DNA from: JBDNJM01 sp041687755
GTDB lineage: Bacteria > Planctomycetota > UBA1135 > GCA-002686595
NCBI GenBank assembly: GCA_041687755.1
Contig: JBDNJM010000070.1
Location: 1-6,497, forward strand
Direction of reading: 5' to 3'
Length of the DNA: 6,497 bases
Shown: positions 5,967 to 6,497 of the stretch, one piece after another
How the letters are laid out: each line of letters begins with the position of its first letter
Numbering within the stretch: the first letter of the stretch is position 1
The notes under the pieces: model-generated
Told to the model about the DNA's origin: nothing
The model's input: the letters and a program-made list of their open reading frames with translations, nothing else
The model's database searches: none
Translations under genes and position numbers: made by a program

Positions 5967-6474
5967 AGAGCGACTCGATCGCGATGTACGGCACGGCGAA
6001 CATCTCGAGCAGCAGCTTGACCATGCCGTCGATGCGCACGACCTCCTCCCACTCAAGTCCCGCGCGCACGCCGTCGTCGGCCAGCAGCTCGCGGTGCGGG
6101 CGCAGGAAGAACACGATCCCCGACCGCACCGAGGCCATGTAGCGCTCGAGGCGGCGATCCGAGACGATCTCGCTCAGGACGAGGCTGTGATGCGCCGCGT
6201 ACGCCAAGTTGCAGAACGCACGGTCGGAAACGAACGCGCCCTTCTGGGCGGCCTCCGCCTCGAGCTGGCGCTCGAACACCTCGCGCTGGTAACGGCCGAC
6301 GAGATCGATGTCCGAGCGCAGGCTGTCGAGCCGCTCCTCCATCTCCGCCAGCACCCCGCGGGCCACCTCGCTGATCATCGGGAGGCCGTAGCGGTCGCGG
6401 ATCCAGCGGGCGAGGGTCGTCTTGCCGGTCGAATGGGCTCCGACCAGGTAGATGCGTTGGGGCTTGGCGGACAT
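5851..6474 (-). CDS. P-loop ATPase/kinase of the AAA_28 (NadR/Ttd14-like) type
   Basis: The product is a 207-residue cytoplasmic protein with no signal peptide or membrane segment. A Walker A motif, GAHSTGKT, lies at residues 12-19 directly after the first beta strand (RIYLVG). SEVARGVLAE at 35-44, VSDRAFCNLAYAA at 82-94 and the DDGVRAG stretch at 133-139 match the pattern of the AAA_28 family, which includes the kinase domain of NadR and related nucleoside or nucleotide kinases. D84-R85 are likely catalytic or substrate-contacting residues by analogy. Length is normal for a single-domain member, so the protein looks intact. The substrate is not readable; the NadR DNA-binding and adenylyltransferase domains are absent, so I give no symbol. 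The start ATG follows two runs of seven C with no Shine-Dalgarno sequence; anything further upstream is outside the window. The last 38 codons are duplicated at 74-189. Confidence 0.88.
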   Translation of the reverse strand: MSAKPQRIYLVGAHSTGKTTLARWIRDRYGLPMISEVARGVLAEMEERLDSLRSDIDLVGRYQREVFERQLEAEAAQKGAFVSDRAFCNLAYAAHHSLVLSEIVSDRRLERYMASVRSGIVFFLRPHRELLADDGVRAGLEWEEVVRIDGMVKLLLEMFAVPYIAIESLSMQERCRTIENVLCLAKVELADGAACRVRGVPAEETPR

Positions 6475-6497
6475 GGTCTGGGGGGGCTCGGGGGGGC

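Noticed and set aside
5529..6020. A 163-codon plus-strand open frame running through the large hairpin into the ATPase gene
   Set aside because: It crosses the inverted repeat and is antisense to a clear ATPase; only the first part, to about 5635, looks coding.
1..6497. CRISPR array, tRNA, rRNA or insertion-sequence transposase
   Set aside because: No regularly spaced repeats, no cloverleaf-like or rRNA-like stretches and no DDE, serine or tyrosine recombinase motif were found in any reading frame I examined.

Overview
The window is GC-rich bacterial DNA with all three recognisable genes on the minus strand. The organism is probably a member of the Planctomycetota. This rests on inference from gene style: large secreted beta-propeller proteins, a C-terminal beta-rich tail domain of a type I associate with that phylum, and no visible Shine-Dalgarno sequence before any of the three starts. 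No rRNA, tRNA or marker gene is present to confirm it.

Layout, left to right. Positions 1-189 hold half of a palindromic repeat and a truncated copy of the 3' end of an ATPase gene. Positions 190-452 are non-coding with two weak hairpins. Positions 453-2909 (minus) encode a secreted protein with an N-terminal ENRGQ-type module, a probable seven-bladed SBBP-repeat propeller and a C-terminal tail domain. Positions 2927-5066 (minus), 17 bases upstream of it, encode a second secreted protein: a probable seven-bladed FG-GAP (integrin-alpha-like) propeller. Its signal peptide and body lie in different frames, joined at a run of ten C. Positions 5067-5703 hold no confident gene, only fragments that look like decayed coding sequence. 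Positions 5704-5837 are a very long near-perfect hairpin. Positions 5851-6474 (minus) encode an intact P-loop ATPase/kinase of the AAA_28 (NadR/Ttd14-like) type.

The two propeller genes look like one transcription unit, FG-GAP gene first, making two exported surface or extracellular proteins built on unrelated beta-propeller repeats. The ATPase is cytoplasmic and has no evident functional link to them.

The most striking architecture is a 164-base direct repeat with one mismatch, at 26-189 and 5803-5966. It consists of half of the hairpin plus the last 38 codons of the ATPase gene. It brackets the propeller operon so that recombination between the copies would remove a 5,777-base circle carrying both propeller genes. 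No recombinase gene is visible, so the region could be a passenger cassette, a duplication or part of a larger island.
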